Origin: Schistocerca nitens
Lineage: Eukaryota; Arthropoda; Insecta; Orthoptera; Acrididae
Length of the DNA stretch: 64,000 bases
Assembly (NCBI RefSeq): GCF_023898315.1
Contig: NC_064622.1
Location: forward strand, 173,620,178 to 173,684,177
Direction: 5' to 3'
The notes under the pieces are model-generated. The model ran no database searches. It worked only from the letters and a program-made list of their open reading frames with translations, and was not told the origin of the DNA. The position numbers and the translations under genes are program-made. The number at the start of each line of letters is the position of its first letter. Positions within the stretch are counted from its first letter, which is position 1. Shown here piece by piece: positions 1-11,800 of this stretch.

Positions 1-600
1 CAGCTATAATGATGAACAGCTGCAATCATCATCATCACAAATAAAATGCAAAGCGAAATAGCAGGGCATTACCAAGCTGTTACTGAAAGATCGGAGGTGT
101 AATGTAAAGCGAACCCTAATAATATCAAATAAACATGAACAGTACGCTCTGGTTATGTGCGAGAATACAGCGGATCATGCCGTCTGCTTTCCTTTCTGTG
201 GATATCAGCCAGTCCTGTCAACATTACCTAACGAAAGTTGAATTTGGTATTTCAGTCATAATTTACTTCGCCTCGGAAAATTGTACATCTGATTTTTGTA
301 AAATCCGTTAAAAAGTTTTTCGAAGAACTTTCAAAATTTTAGGAGGAAAACAACTTTATTGTAACAGTGGATAGCTATTCTCGTAATGGTCATGCTACCG
401 TCAGGACGCTAACATCAAATACGTTGGGAAATACGGTCGAATCGTTCAGAGATTTCGTAGTGAAGCTATGAAATACAGCTCATATTTCTTTCGTGGTCGC
501 GGTAGACATGTACAGCAATCATCGAGAGAGTAAAGCAGGTGTAGTTTACAGGTGAGTTATTTGCTGTGTATGACGTTAACTGTATGTAATAAAATCAAAT
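1..600. other. No recognised feature
   Basis: AT-leaning sequence with no long reading frame, no terminal repeat and no recognised repeat family. The left arm of a foldback element begins just after this stretch. Confidence 0.4.
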
Positions 601-883
601 ACTGGGTGGTTATAATTTAAAACACAGCTATCCACAGAGTTTCACGGAGGGCTCCAATTATCGCATGGCAGCGAAACTTCATAGATACTTCAATACCTTA
701 ATGCGGAAGAGTTTTAGCCTGGAAAAAAAATAGTTCCGATTTTGACCACCACGTGCAAATCTGGCTCTGTGAATGCAAGACAGACGTATAGAAATGTTTC
801 CATATGTCATGAATTAGGAACGGGACGGGGACAGAAATCGGCAAACAAGTAAGAAAGGCATAGTGTTGATTTTGTCATTAATA

Positions 884-1074
884 AATGGCTCTGAGCACTA
901 TGGGACTTAACATCTGAGGTCATCAGTCCCCCAGAACTTAGAACTACTTACACCTAACTAACCTAAGGACATCACACACATCCATGCCCGACGCAGGATT
1001 CGAACCTGCGACCGTAGCGGTCACGCGGTTCCAAACTGACGCGCTTAGAACCGCACGGCCACACCGGCCGGCTT
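884..1074 (-). mobile_element. tRNA-derived SINE (family 1), first of a tandem pair
   Basis: Full-length on the minus strand. The tRNA-like head has a box B (ggttcgaatcc as read on the minus strand), followed by the central domain with a gggac...gtccc hairpin and the tail ending at aaatggct. The 13-base flank tttgtcattaata lies at 871-883 and again at 1075-1087. It shares an unusual cccccag variant with the next copy, where other copies in this window read cccctag. Confidence 0.92.
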
Positions 1075-1087
1075 TTTGTCATTAATA

Positions 1088-1276
1088 AATGGCTCTGAGC
1101 ACTATGGGACTTAACATCTGTGGACATCAGTCCCCCAGAACTTAGAACTACTTAAACCTAACTAACCTAAGGACATCACACACATCCATGCCCGAGGCAG
1201 GATTCGAACCTGCGACCGTAGCGGTCACGCGGTTCCAGACTGAAGTGCCTAGAACCGCACGGCCACACCGACCGGC
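1088..1276 (-). mobile_element. tRNA-derived SINE (family 1), second of a tandem pair
   Basis: Same family and strand as the copy just upstream. It is flanked by the duplicated tttgtcattaata at 1075-1087 and by a slightly diverged third copy at 1277-1288. The shared cccccag variant suggests duplication of one insertion rather than two independent insertions. Confidence 0.9.
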
Positions 1277-1526
1277 TTATCATTAATAGCCGCTCACACA
1301 ATTCTTTAGTATGAGCACTGGAGACGTCTATGAGTTGCTGTAAAGCGCCAGATTTGCATCTGGTGACCAAAATTGAAACTATTTTTTTTTTTTTTTTTTT
1401 TTTCCAGCGTGAATCGGTTCCGCGTTAACGCAGTAGCATATCTGCCAAGTTTTGCTGTCGTACGATAAATACAGCCCACACTAGATATGCGTGAGTAGCT
1501 GATCTGTAATTATAAACATCCGGTAG

Positions 1527-3550
1527 TTCTTCCTTCAACTTTTTGTAAAAAACAACGCTGTAAAATGTATCGTAGAAGCAAGTAACATATAACTTAGTGG
1601 TATTAACGAGAAAGGAAGAAGTAATCTGGTGACAGGTCAATTACTCTGTTACGTAGTGGAGTACAGCTACAAGTACGTTTGGGTGCTCCGGGTACCTTTG
1701 ACAGACGTGATACAGCGTAATACAAATTAATATTTTAAAGTTTAACATTGGCTTTCACTGCTATACTTTTCAGATTTGAAACAAAATATCTTACAGCACG
1801 ATTTCAGGGCTCTTCGCCACATTCAGCTGTCCGTCACAGGTGCTGAAACGACTGTTTATGTTTTGTGAACTTTACTGTGACTATAATCGGACGGAATTAT
1901 GCTTGAGAATGAACTTAATTTCTTTCTATCGTTGAGGTACACGTAGACCACTGGAAGTGAGTTTCCAAATAAACACAATGATCCATCTGCTTGCATGGAC
2001 GCAGACACACAAACAAACAGAAGAGCGCGAGTATTCACGCTTGTACGCGCGTAACGTGTAACAACCAAATATCGTAATGAAGGGGCAGCTCATTGAAGTA
2101 CTGCAACGTATACACTCTTCGGTGGACTGCACGTGCAATAAATCATTATCTACTTTGATGTTATAGTAACGGAAACGACGAATTATTAGAGATACCTACT
2201 GGCTGGGACTATAACACAGGCAGAATATGTGATGTCTGCCTAACTCAATTTTGCTATTCTACATTCTTACTTATAATAAAATGGCTACTATTTAACAACT
2301 TACGTTTGACCTGATCCGATATTTTGTATAGTAGAAGAATCCAAATGGAAAGAAAAATTCTAAAAGTGGTTTATTTCATTTGATTAATGGCGGAAATAGA
2401 TTACAAATTATACCTCAAAACTACAGCAGTCTCAGACAACATTTCTCCCTCCTGTGTTATATCTGCCAATAACATATTACGAGAGTCCACGAACAAAAAT
2501 TTTGACCTATAGCAGTAGGCCAAAACCTTATAAAAACGATAGATTCGATTAGCTTAAACAAATAGTTACTAATTTCAGTAATTTTTCGCATCGTGCTGAT
2601 CTGAGTGCATTTTTAAAAAATTTAATAAATTTAAATAGCAATCCAGGAGGCGAGGAAAGAAATATATGGGTGGCATCAAACCAGTCAAAAAATCTGACGT
2701 CTCCAAAAAAAAAAAAAAAAGTCGTAGCAATATGACAGATTTTTGGAATGTAGATGAGTGAAGGCTATAAGACAACGGAAACACGTTTTTCGGACGTCTG
2801 TAATTTCGCGTAGGTCGGGGCCATTTGAAACAATAAAAAAATGAGACAAAAACGAATCATAGGAAAGCGCCTGAAAATATGTTTTACTATTAAATTAGCG
2901 AGAAAAAATCATTTTACTGAATTGAACCTGTGCACTTTCAATTTTGAGAACGTTTTGAAAATGTTGAAATATTTCACCTATCGGAAGCAAAGCATTACGT
3001 TTGAAAATTGTTTAACATGATAAAATAAGCTGCTCAAACGTGGAAAAAGTTTATATCGGACAAATTTAGTGCCGAACCTTTCGATTCACACAATTTTTGA
3101 ATATTCAAAAATCATTGGAAAATCTAACTGAAACGCATAAAAATCTATGTTGCAAGCCAATGAATAATTGTCAACCTTTAAATTCTGAGATGGTTAATAA
3201 TGAGCTACTTGAAACCATCATACTGGAGTTGAAGGGCTTTTTAAATATGCTGGGATAAAATCTGGAAAGTACAGTTTAGATAAGGTGAAAAAAATGTAAA
3301 GGTTCTTAACCAATGTCGCACTCACCATCACTATCGACGACGCCAAAATGACTCTTCAGGTCACTACAAACATTTTCTATGATTTCTTCTGGAAAACAAC
3401 TATAACGAGTCAAACTCACTCATTTCTTCATAAAAATCTTACAGTAAAATTCATGTCAACTTTACCTTTTGTGGATGTTGATTCTTATCTAAAATAATGT
3501 CTCTCATTTCCGGTTACTGGTTACCGGAGAACCGCGATATATCGTCAAGT
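1527..3550. other. No recognised feature
   Basis: AT-rich DNA with short homopolymers, such as a run of A at about 2705-2720. Only short reading frames without recognisable motifs are present. The part from about 3290 may belong to the decayed coding region that follows, but I could not align it with confidence. Confidence 0.35.
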
Positions 3551-3559
3551 CCCTAGTTG

Positions 3560-4870
3560 TCATACCATCCAAAATCAGTATGGTTTGGATCTATTATCGT
3601 ATCAACGTTGCTTCACATTTGCGCAGTATGTTTTTTTTTTTCTACACAAGTGCTGCTCAGGTTCTGTTTTGCACGGCGGCAGCATGCAGGGGTCGTACTT
3701 AGATACATCCAGATTTACTGTTGTAGAAGAACTTTTACTTTACATGATTTGTAAAAATGTTTCATCAAGCGGAATCGACATCATATTTTTTTGTCGTTGT
3801 GTGATTTGCGCTTGAATCCTTCCAAGACGATCTATACACTTCCGATATCAGGAATATGTCTGCCTAAATCTGTACAAGCCCTTTGGTAGCGTGTAGAATT
3901 TTTCAGTGTTGTCAGCGGCCTTGTTTTCGTTGGGACAGAATGCGGGGAATGTACCTGCATTTGGTCATAGCATGAAAAGCTGGTAATTATGATGCTGGTA
4001 AAACGTCCATCGCTTCTTGCAGACGCTAAATATCTATGTAATGGCCGGAATTACCGGTGCTAACGTCAATCCAAATCTTTACGGTAATTTTTACAGATTT
4101 CATATTCCCAAACATTATAGCTAAAATGTCAGTGAAAGAACATCGAATAGGTACTCAACTTCGTTGATTAATTTTACCAACATGGCAATCAAACTTAACA
4201 TTTACCTCCTAGTGTTTTGGACAAGTTAGATTTTCATTAATTGTTTGACTAATTACATAATTTTCAACGCAATATTTTTAGCGCATCTCGTGATTAATAT
4301 GGATGGTTTTGTTCGCTGTGATCTACGGCATTTCCTGTTGTGATGAACTACCAGTTAAGAACTTTGTCAAAGCTTCTTTAATTTTACATTCTTCAATTCT
4401 TTGGCGAAATCCGAAGGTCTTACTTGTTCCGGTCCTGAGACGTGAAAGTCTACCGAAGTTATTCTATCGCGCCAGTCATGTTCGGTGTCACTGATGGACG
4501 CACATAAATATCTGTCAAATATTAGATCGATTCTTTCAATATCATGTTCACACAAAATGTGCCTAATTTTGTTTGAGTTATCTACAAATGTTCGTAAAAC
4601 GTCTCGTAATGTATGCAGTAAAAATAATCCACCGGTGATTGAGGCATCTACAGATTCCGGCTCAGTGTTTCCAATATTTTTTCAATATCGCACACCAACG
4701 CCCATTTGTTGGTTTTATTTATTGTGCCGCTCATGTGACAAAGTGGTAGCGGCATTGGAGTTGTTGGATAACTCGGCATTTATTAGTATTTTTTTAAGGA
4801 TAACGCTAACAGCCGCTCAAATAAATCTCGTTCTTGTCTCAGTTATGGGATCTTGGCATCGAGAAGTCTG
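3560..4870 (-). pseudogene. Decayed coding region of a multicopy arthropod hypothetical protein
   Basis: Two minus-strand stretches look coding. One at 4367-4555 contains VDLIFDRYL-like sequence (as IDLIFDRYL) and GPEQVRPSDFAKELKN. A second, about 3953-3640, reads for roughly 105 codons with two stops and contains FCPNENKAADNTEKFYTLPK and KYDPCMLPPC. Both match my memory of an uncharacterised protein family present in many copies in insect genomes, often near transposable elements. Its function is unknown to me. Frameshifts and stops separate the pieces, so this copy is dead. The family assignment is from memory and moderate; the coding character of the second stretch is visible directly. Confidence 0.4.
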
Positions 4871-4899
4871 AGAACAATATAAACGGGCGTCGTTACAAC

Positions 4900-7160
4900 G
4901 GTCAAAACAGTCTGTTGTCGCAGGCGCTGCAGTGAATCAAAGGGCAAGAGCGTTACCTAAAAATAGCAGTTCTCAACATTGGAGCGTAATAAGCGCTGGA
5001 ACATTCTTTTCGTTTTCGGAAGTTCAGGTCTGTCGGAAATGTTTGAAAATGTTCGTAACCCTGATAGCCTTCCAAAAGGTTTAAAAAGAAAATTATCTGA
5101 GTGACTGTAATACAGTAAGGTAAAATTTGTTTACCTTTTAAAAATGCGCTTTGGCCAAATAAAATGTTTGAAAACAAGTGTTTCTTAATAAAACGACAAA
5201 ATCTATTCATGTTTTTTACGAGACTTATTGCGATAATACCATTAGTTCTTTTTTCCCCTTGATATGGTGGAAATGGACACCCGCGAAGATGAGACGTTGT
5301 TGACATTTCCTCCGGACCTACTTGGGCGCAGGATCATCTGATGATTTTATACGTTTTTGGCCGTAAAACGATGTGATCTGGTTTTGGTCGTGGGCTTTTG
5401 TACTATTGGGAAAACCGCCTAAAAACAACCAACAAGCTAGTCGTCGTAAAACACCAACGGCCGTTAAACCTGCGTGAAGTCACTCGTTGACATTTCTTCG
5501 GCGCTTAATGTGCTTCTTCATTTAAAGTCTGTTTATTAAAAATCGGTGAAACGAGAGACGTAGTGAATGTCTCTCTAAAGATGTCACCGTTTCTCTTCCA
5601 GGGCTATAAGACGTGCTTATTTTCGAAAATAAGGTGCCTGAACGCACCTCTTCAACCATACAACTCTGTCCCCCCTTCCACACGCCAACCATAAAATATC
5701 ACAAGTTTCGAATTTTGAAAACTTGTGATAAGACTTACAATGAGAAATATTGTTCTGAAATTGAGGTTTTCAAAACATTATTATATTGAGAACACAAGTA
5801 CTATATTGTATTTTTATTTGATCCTGTTACTCTCGTATGTATAGCACAAGTACATTAGATATTGAATAAGATAACATTTTTAAATATACCTAGTTTAAAC
5901 ATGCGCTTAATACACTTGTACTAATTTAAATCTGCTCCGCCGACTTGTTCCATTGAGTTCAAAACAAATTCGTATGGAGGTAGCGGAATGCTGTTTATCA
6001 CTTAGGCACGTTTGTTTGTATTAACACTTAAACATTACGTGTTTACATTATTACAAAACAAAAAAGAACCCAGCATACCAGCATACTGTACAGACAAAAC
6101 GGTACTAATGCATTACAAAAGCGGTTCGATGTGGTAACCACCAATTTTGTTACAGGTTTGTACCTACGATGCATTTTCTGGTACACACTCTGCATCCTAC
6201 TTGTCTCTTCAGTTTGTAATGCAGCAGCCAGAACTCGTGCCAGCCGATGTTCCCCTGTCTCTACAGAGTCTCTTAAATTAAACTTTGCATACGACCCTCT
6301 CTACCTTATTGCACACCACGTCAAACTACTCTGAGATCTTCTTTTGCATTCAGCAGACGTGGAGGGCTACACGTCCTGATTGAAACGTCTTGGAACGGAA
6401 ACGGTACGTTTCCGGACATGGGATCCTATTCAGAATGTTATATACTCACTCCCCACCTCAAGTCCTAGAAGTTTGAAACGGGAATTTACGTACACCCCAA
6501 AAAGAATCAAACAGTCGGGTTACCTAAGCTCTAGCATATAACCTGCCTGCTTTTTTTTGTAAGGTCCCCTACATTAATGGATCGACCGACGACTACTATC
6601 CCATCCCAAACCAAATACATTCCAGCGCTATGAGAAGCTTCTGTTAGATTTCTAGCAGTTAAATTTACGTACGTAAAGCAACCACGAAGAACACTCCATT
6701 CAATGAGTATTAAGAACGCACCGAACTGTTTTATTATAATAGAGAAAAGTGGCTCTTTGAATGAAACTAGTAGAATTGTATTTCGGTATAGATGTTACCC
6801 GTACATGTAGCATACATCATGTCGTGACAGATAATAAACATCTACGTTTTTAATCAAATACTTTTGTAATTACCTGCCTGGGCCTATGATGTAGGGCAGG
6901 CTGCCTCACACAAATATTTATTTCTACTACTTTTCTCAGGAACCTCATAGGAACAAAGTAACAACAATCATCGTGAAGCCCGGTACGTGTTTCAGTTTCT
7001 GATCAGGTAGCGGGTACGGTATATGAGCGCACGGCAAAGAGAGAGAGTGGTTATTTTTTGTGTTATAAAGAACAGCCAGATAAATTGGCCTGCCTCCGTC
7101 TCTGGACGTCAGTAGCGACATGACAAGAGCAGAGTTCTGAAAAAGAGAAGAGTCCAAGGC
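4900..7160. other. No recognised feature
   Basis: AT-rich sequence with scattered short open frames and no repeat-family, transposase or reverse transcriptase motif that I can identify. One minus-strand frame of 117 codons at 4953-5306 has no recognised domain. Confidence 0.35.
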
Positions 7161-7400
7161 CGGGAGCTACGTGTAGGCACGCGGCGCTACCGGTGGCGGG
7201 CTCTGTGGGCGGTCGCAGGAGGCTCGGGCGGCCATTTTGAGCTCCCCTCCCCTCCAGCGGCGCTCAGCCGCCCCCACCGCCCGCGCACGCGCCATCGCGC
7301 GCGCACGCAGCGCCATGTTGACAACTGCATTCGCCCGACAGACGCCCGACCGACAACAGCGAAATTTGCCGTAGTCCGCGAGAAGCAGCGATGCGTAAAT
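7160..7400. promoter_or_regulatory. CpG-rich patch, possible promoter
   Basis: A sharp change from AT-rich flanks to GC- and CpG-dense sequence (gcgcacgcgccatcgcgcgc and similar) over about 240 bp. It contains gcggccattttg and gcgccatgttg, which resemble YY1/pleiohomeotic-type GCCAT sites. It could be an unmethylated promoter and first exon. Overlapping minus-strand frames (7167-7442, 7187-7414) are arginine/alanine-rich and probably only reflect GC content. No splice or polyadenylation evidence supports a gene. Confidence 0.35.
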
Positions 7401-7631
7401 TTCACATTCGGCATACAAAAAGTAGGTTACCCAAGAACCCACAAAAAATAGCCTCAGTCAATAACCAAAACTCTCCTATGAGGCAATATAACCTTTCCGC
7501 ATGGCAGTCAATCTCATTATATTTTTGAGTCGTATAAAGTTTCCAAATTTATCGTTTTTGTTGAATCATTGTTAAAAGCAAAAATTATAAACACAATTGT
7601 GCCATTTTTGAGCTACAAAGTACAGTAGTAA

Positions 7632-8031
7632 AATTCCTGAGGGTATTTTTGTTACGCCGTTACAACTACTAGAAAATGCGTAATTTTTCTCACCAGACGC
7701 TTTACTTCACTGAAGTAAAGCATCATCAGTGTTTTGTAATTTAAGATATTTACTATGTGATTTGCTTTAAGATAGGAAAGCAGTTCGTTAACAATTTGTT
7801 GGTATTTACTTATGGTAACTGATTTTTCGCCTACATCAGAAAATGCCATCTGCTAGCACGTCTTTGGTAAATTGTTGGCGAACAGTTTTTCCATCTCAAA
7901 AACAGATTGCAAATATCTTTCTTTACAGACCTATGGTGATGCTTTACTTCAATAAATCGAATCGCGTCTGTTGAGAAAAACACGTATTTTCTTGTAGTTG
8001 AAACGACGGTAGAAAAATACCCTCAGGAATT
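7632..8031. mobile_element. Foldback MITE with about 95 bp inverted arms
   Basis: The left arm begins aattcctgagggtattttt at 7632. The right arm ends with its reverse complement at 8031. The arms continue to match through gaaaatgcgt/gaaaatacgt and tttctcaccagacgc/tttctcaacagacgc to a gaagtaaagcatc segment near 7730 and 7940. The whole element is about 400 bp with no coding capacity. A short gtaa-like flank may be the target duplication, but it is too short to be sure. Confidence 0.75.
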
Positions 8032-8622
8032 GTAAAGGAACTGCGAACAATATAGCGTACATATGAAGAATAGTAGTAAAATTTTTCTTGTCCGCAAATT
8101 GTAGAGCGTGGCTGTAGTGTTCCCTTATGAACTAGTATGTGTGCAAAAATAAAACCATAAAATATTGGAATAAATCTCGTCGAAACTTGTACAGCCCTAC
8201 CATTTTTCTCGACTGACTAATATTCAGAGAAACCCCCGAGACTGAGTTTTGATACGGACGATTTCACAGTAATTTACTAGGTTTACTGATTGTAAAAACT
8301 CATTCCTGATTTCTCGTTTCCAACCTTAGAATCAGAATGTGAGTTTCATTTAGTGTTGCCAAGAGCAGAAAAGGATTGGCAAAATTAGAGGGGTCGTGGT
8401 ATACTCAAATCTAGCTTACAAACAGATTTCGGATTAAGTCTCAACAACAGTATTAACACCCAAGTTTTGGGAGAAAGGTCGGAAGCGTTAAGCATTAAAA
8501 GTTCGGGTTCGCTTACACTACTCGATTTCTGACAAGAGAATATGGTTTACATTTATGATAATCTTTTCACATTTTGGGTCACAATAATGTATGAATGATA
8601 TTTCCCCCATTTCACCGTATCA

Positions 8623-8816
8623 TTTTTTTTATTTTATATTACTATCATGATTTCGGTCTTAAGACGTCATCAAGTACAACAGTGTCGCGTATATTTAGAC
8701 TTTGTTAAGTAAAGTCATCGATGACTTCGCTTAACAAAGTTTAATTATTCCCAATATTGTTATACTTGACAATGGCTCGAGGGTGAAATCATGTTAGTAA
8801 TATAAAATAAAGAAGT
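8623..8816. repeat. Large palindrome (foldback) with hairpin-bearing ends
   Basis: Two arms of about 95 bp meet at 8719/8720. The inner 42 bp (8699-8740) is nearly perfect: actttgttaag...cttaacaaagt with only two mismatched positions per arm. The outer ends match again (ttttatattacta/tagtaatataaaa, gaaatcatg). Each arm ends in a small hairpin followed by gaaatcatg and an A/T-rich tail, like a retroelement 3' end placed head to head. Confidence 0.75.
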
Positions 8817-11800
8817 TGTACAGTCAGATGGCAGAAATACCATCCAAACATTTAGATCTATGTTTACTATGCAACCTTATAATAGACGTACACTATTTAA
8901 TGTGTTAGTGTAACAGAAATAAAATATTATTAACGCTTTTGACGACGGCGACACTATACTTTTGCTGTACAGCTGTCTATATAAAATTCTAACATTCCAA
9001 GTAGAAGATTTGGATAAAGCTTGGGCGCGAGAATCAATTTAAATAATATTTTTGTGAATTACGTGAATATATTTTATTGAAATGTAAGTCAACACATTTA
9101 TTCTAGGGCAGGTACAAATTCAGAAGCTGATTTAAATTTTTTGTGGCTTTTGCCGTACTTACAACCGCCAGAAAAATTCTAACAACCATTTTCTGTTACG
9201 ATCATAAAAACTGATTTGTTGACAAAGAATTTATTCGAAACTGTGTAAGAATTTTAGCGGGAAAAATTCCATGGAATTCCACAAGGACAGATTATTTCCC
9301 ATTTTAGCGAGTAATTAACACATCACTAACCATGTGATACACAGGCAGCTGTTTAATTAACACCTCAACCGATTAGTTTCAGGGGAGCTAACGTATTACT
9401 TACAAATGGACAAGTCGATTTTGCACCTTCCTTAAACAAACTAGTTGGAGTCATATTTCACTTTCTTGTCCTTGAAGAAACATATACGTCTTTCGTATCG
9501 ACCGGATAGTCTACAGTGTTTAACTTCTTATCATCTGCTAAAGCTCCACGCTCAGTAATCAGGAAACATTTCACATACGACGCAATTATAATTTAGAGAA
9601 ACGCCGGTTTAGACAGGAATATGAACTCTGACTCTCATGGTTACGGATACAGTGGCTTTAATTAACAGCGACAGATAGAGCATCGTTAATTGTTGATTTT
9701 GTTTCTTTTGCTCTTTATATGGGTGGAATATTATTACTTGTGAACGTCATATATCGCTCCACAAAGCAGCAACGATTAATGTAGAAGCCATCAATTGGTA
9801 CAAGATATTCCGCCATATAAATTACTTACCGTGTCGGATTATATCTTATCTATCTGAACAACAACCAAGCGTGAATAACTGCCATGTGTCCCGCCTTACA
9901 TTGTTCTGGTAGTAATGGAGTCACGTCATCCGTAAAGAAACGGATCACTTAATTAAGAGTCCAATTATTTTCCAAATTTCTTGCTAAGTATACATTACCA
10001 AATTACTTGTTGGCGATTATGGTCTAATCTTGCTTACATAATTACCGTGGAGGGTAAAAAGTTGTAAGAAGCGGATCAACCGGTTATCAGAATAACAAAT
10101 CCGTTTCCACAATCTCTCATACCTTCATGAATATTCTACTCTTTAAGTCTGCCGCTTAACGGGCCAGAAACCCGCAGAAAACAACGCTTAAAGTAATTAG
10201 AAATAGCGGTCCGGCAATATACGCGCACCATTATCCGTGTCCTCACACGACGCGGGAGACTGCAAGACGAAACAAAGTTCTTCATCTACGCTTCTTAAAA
10301 TTTTGCGATTCGCAGATACGCACATGTATTTCGACTTTCTAGACAGCAACTACTAAATTCGGTATTTACTATTTCTGTAAAGTTTTGTTAGTCTTTCCGC
10401 TTTCATAAAAACCGTGCTATTTTTTCATGTCGAGTATACACGTAAATATGTACTTCGTTCGACAGTTTGCAGCACGTCATATCGGTCGAAACCTTTTCGC
10501 GATCATCGGTATACCTCATGGTAAATCCCGTGCAGTGTAAATTCACAACAGCAAGTGACTGATTGAATACTCAGTTGACTGAATACAGATTACGGTTTTA
10601 TTTCTGTGAAATGTTTGTCTGTGTGTGTTTATTTGGTTGGTTGTGTGTGAAAAATAGTGAAAAAAGACCTCAGATGTCTCCGAAAGGCAACCAGGCGAGA
10701 TGCAAAATTACACGTGTATATTAATTCACATACAAATACTGAACGTCACGACGTGTACACATAGTACATACAAAGTTGTGGTTGCAATCGAAAGGAATCG
10801 CTTACAAAATGTTGAAAGTTTCGTTTTTATCCACTTACTGTCTAAAGATCTCTAGGTTTTAATTTCTACTCTCTTCTCTTTTTTGCAGAAATTATGATGA
10901 TCCCTTTGGTCAGTGGCTCCGTTACAATTAAATTGTTTTTACTTTGTCCTGATAAGCCCCTTAAATATATTGTTTGTGGAATCGTTAGACACATTAAAGA
11001 ACTTCATTTTCTGGTCTTTATCCTCGAAGTGTTGGAATATTTGAAATAGCCTGAAATTCTACTGATGATTTCTCTTTACTAGGACGTAATCTCAATATTT
11101 GGCAAAAAACCTAATTTTTATTTTTCGTTCGTGATACAGATGGACTGTAACGCCTGTTAATTAATGTATAAGTTTTCAGAATTATTACTACAGAGAATTT
11201 TGTTCACGTCGATGACTGTTTGAAAAGATACTTCATACGAAATTCATTCTGATTTCGTATGGATCGTAATTCAATGCTCCCGTTGCCATTACCCAATTTC
11301 TGTACTTTAATAAAGACTTATAATGTCGCTCAACGTCCAAGAGCACAGATTAAACAAAAAGTACTAAGTTTGAGTAAATAAGTAGAGCACAGAGGAACTG
11401 AAGTGGTTTTGGTCTCAACCATCGTTCAGCGATACTCGCTATCCTGTCTTGGCCAGCGCTCTGTGCTGACGATCGGCATGTACTATTCCTTGCTCTTCAC
11501 AATTTAAGTTACAACGAGGTTAATAGAATGAAAGTGGAAATGACAGGTTTTAAAATTCTGTGGTCAGGACAATAAAATGCTGCGATATTTTGTACCACAA
11601 TCGAGTGTGTGAGAAACAGCAGCGAATAACGACGCAAGCTCCCGTCTGTCCACCATTATCTCGTGGCGTCGGCGCGACACACGCGCATTCTGTCGGCGGA
11701 CGCCGGAACGACGAGCACCGCGGCGCCGCACCAGGCGGCGTGCCAAGCAGCGTCCCGCACAAGCCGTGTTCACTGCCGCCCATTTTAAATTTCGTCAAGG

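Larger units (their letters stand above)
601..1526. mobile_element. Foldback (long terminal inverted repeat) element, non-coding
   Basis: The left arm (about 601-800) and the right arm (about 1310-1526, reverse complement) match over more than 200 bp with small gaps. Matching landmarks are gggtggttataattt against its counterpart ending at 1526, ttaatgcgg against ttaacgcgg, an A-run, and gtgcaaatctggc against atgcaaatctggc. No transposase is visible, so it is probably a non-autonomous foldback or MITE. Two SINE copies fill the loop. The right arm carries a longer A-run (23 T on the plus strand at 1381-1403) than the left (8 A). I could not define a target-site duplication. Confidence 0.7.
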
